From Ettlia oleoabundans (Eukaryota > Chlorophyta > Chlorophyceae > Chlamydomonadales), in NCBI GenBank assembly GCA_019693395.1, contig JAAMXP010001940.1, forward strand, positions 1 through 10,050: DNA of 10,050 nt, read 5' to 3'. Shown here in pieces: positions 9,401-10,050 of this stretch. The position numbers and the translations under genes were made by a program. Position 1 is the stretch's first letter. Each line of letters begins with the position of its first letter. The notes below the pieces were generated by a model, which was not told where the DNA came from, ran no database searches, and was given only the letters and a program-made list of their open reading frames with translations.

Positions 9401-10007
9401 GCGGCTGGAGTACCACGAGTACATCGGCCTGCTCAAGGACTCAAAAATTGTGATCAGCCCCTGGGGCTGGGGGGAGTGGAGCCACAAGGTGAACACAATG
9501 CAGTTGCATTGCCACGCTGTGGTTGGGTGCCAAGTTGGGGCATCACACCTTGCACTGGCCAATAAACATGTGGCTGACGGTGCCAGTAGACCGACGTTTT
9601 TCTTCACTTTGCTAATCGTTCTGTAATAACGGCACCCTGGCCATTGGTTTTTACCAACTGTGCTACTGTTTGAGTGTCCCATGGCTGGGTTGGTGTTGCA
9701 GGACTTTGAGATTCTGATGAGCGGGTGCGTGGTGGTGAAGCCGCGCGTTGACATATTCAAGCTGCACCCAAACATCTTTGAGGTGAGGCATGACCTGGTT
9801 AGTTTCCTCCCTTTGTGTGCGGATGGCTTGCAAGCCCAAGCTACAAACATCCGGCTCAGTGATGCCCAGTTGGTTGTACTACTGTCGACGTTGCTGGCTG
9901 TGTGTAATACCTTGCAGCACAATGTGACGGCCATCAATGTGCGCGAAGACTTTACCGACCTGGAGGAGGCAATCTTGCCATTACTGAAAGACATTCCACG
10001 CGCACAG
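5230..10007 (+). CDS. Putative type II membrane glycosyltransferase, exostosin/GT1-like (about 14 exons, 3'-partial)
   Basis: Exon model: 5230-5421 (end uncertain), 5666-5790, 6039-6153, 6339-6721 (start uncertain), 6910-7011, 7262-7335, 7523-7633, 7918-8000, 8308-8399, 8762-8878, 9114-9186, 9396-9488, 9702-9782 and 9918-10007. Exons 2-14 join in matching phase across GT-AG introns of 135-362 bases, giving about 577 residues in the longest form. Residues about 14-32 form one hydrophobic segment after a basic N-terminus, a type II signal anchor that would place the rest in the Golgi lumen. GLLRQLRVAIVVDPVC resembles a first Rossmann strand. ADVLIVSTTMFWQLYP and KAILIEQYGAGTFMIP follow. The C-terminal part has RPYDVTFIGKLEY, KYKVYVPQ, SKIVISPWGWGEW and DFEILMSGCVVVKP, the pattern of GT-B sugar-nucleotide-binding domains (exostosin or Glyco_trans_1_2/CgeB-like). 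Donor and acceptor sugars are unknown. The start is the first ATG before the anchor. Confidence 0.72.
5266..5325 (+). other. Signal-anchor transmembrane segment of gene 2
   Basis: Residues about 13-32 (VSPVLVQSALATCLVLLALVW) form the only long hydrophobic segment in exon 1, preceded by Lys, Arg, Arg and followed by a Ser/Pro-rich stem. This fits a type II Golgi-resident enzyme: short cytosolic tail, anchor, stem, lumenal catalytic domain. A cleaved signal peptide is possible but the basic 12-residue lead and the stem favour an anchor. Confidence 0.6.
6405..6462 (+). repeat. Perfect (AC)29 microsatellite in or next to exon 4 of gene 2
   Basis: Fifty-eight bases of uninterrupted AC lie inside an open frame. 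If the exon starts at 6339 the tract is coding and gives about 19 alternating Thr and His residues. If the acceptor is at 6509 or 6581 it is intronic. No GT occurs between 6339 and the tract, so a canonical GT-AG intron cannot begin there to remove it. Confidence 0.9.
7207..7230 (+). repeat. (CCTG)6 tetranucleotide repeat in intron
   Basis: Six perfect CCTG units lie in intron 7012-7261 of gene 2, about 30 bases upstream of the exon 6 acceptor. It is a simple repeat of the same type as the TGCC tract in gene 1, in a different gene. Confidence 0.8.
8762..10007 (+). other. Glycosyltransferase-like C-terminal domain (exons 10-14)
   Basis: Exon 10 gives RPYDVTFIGKLEY, a strand typical of the start of the nucleotide-sugar-binding half of GT-B enzymes. 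Exon 11 gives HRMAAVKALSAFRDKWGHKY (the His-Arg codon spans the junction), matching the common pattern where a helix of residues follows an HR pair. Exon 12 gives YHEYIGLLKDSKIVISPWG then WGEWSHK. Exon 13 gives DFEILMSGCVVVKPRVDIF. Exon 14 gives HNVTAINVREDFTDLEEAI. The order (YxxLL..SKI, SP.G.GE, D.E.L..GC..VKP, then DF.DLEE) is what I know from exostosin-like and CgeB-like glycosyltransferases. The acidic residues of GEW and DFE would contact the nucleotide sugar by analogy. HNVT is an N-glycosylation sequon, consistent with lumenal location. Confidence 0.65.
9201..9223 (+). repeat. Degenerate copy of the exon 11 3' end inside intron 11
   Basis: Exon 11 ends with bases 9163-9186, coding KYKVYVPQ. 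Thirty-eight bases further on, at 9201-9223 inside the intron, a similar stretch reads QYKMYIPV in its own frame. The bases differ mostly at positions that give conservative changes. The copy is out of frame with direct read-through from the exon. Confidence 0.6.
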
Positions 10008-10050
10008 GTGTGAGGGGGTGGGTGTGTGGTGGTGATGGTGGGGCGCGGGG

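Noticed and set aside
7876..9566. AATAAA-type sequences near 7879, 8542 and 9561
   Set aside because: They lie in introns of gene 2 between exons that join in phase, and chlorophycean nuclear genes normally use TGTAA.

Overview
The window looks like nuclear DNA of a green alga, most likely a chlorophycean/volvocine relative (Chlamydomonas, Volvox or Haematococcus type). The reasons are GC-rich coding sequence split by many short GT-AG introns with (T)GCAG acceptors, long CAG-rich polyglutamine coding tracts, tetranucleotide and CA microsatellites in and around introns, and TGTAA-type candidate polyadenylation signals in place of AATAAA. The species cannot be fixed from the sequence alone. There are no operons, bacterial genes, RNA genes, CRISPR arrays or recognisable mobile elements.

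Two protein-coding genes lie on the + strand, head to tail. Gene 1 (3 to 4475, 5' end outside the window) encodes a large low-complexity protein. In order it has the tail of one GYF_2-like module, a basic Arg/Gly-rich linker, a complete second GYF_2-like module split by an intron, an Ala-rich and acidic/proline segment, and a roughly 700-residue Gln/Ala/Pro-rich C-terminus in one large last exon. The five exons can be joined in phase, giving about 1,126 visible residues.

A stretch of about 750 bases (4476 to 5229) separates the genes. It must hold the 3' UTR of gene 1 and the promoter/5' UTR of gene 2. No credible gene was seen in it.

Gene 2 (5230 to at least 10007) is a small-exon gene of about 14 exons. 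It starts with a type II signal anchor and ends with a glycosyltransferase-like domain carrying an SPWGWGEW motif followed by DFEILMSGC..VKP. The best reading is a Golgi/secretory-pathway glycosyltransferase of the exostosin-like / GT1 (CgeB-like) type. Exons 2 to 14 join in consistent phase. The weak points are the exon 1/exon 2 junction, the acceptor of exon 4 (three candidate acceptors keep the frame, and a perfect (AC)29 tract lies between them), and whether the gene stops at 10011 or runs on.

The two genes have no evident functional link: one looks like a scaffold or nucleic-acid-associated protein, the other like a lumenal sugar transferase. Points worth a second look are the microsatellite-associated splice ambiguity, a degenerate copy of an exon end inside the next intron, and the paired GYF_2 modules around an RG-rich linker.
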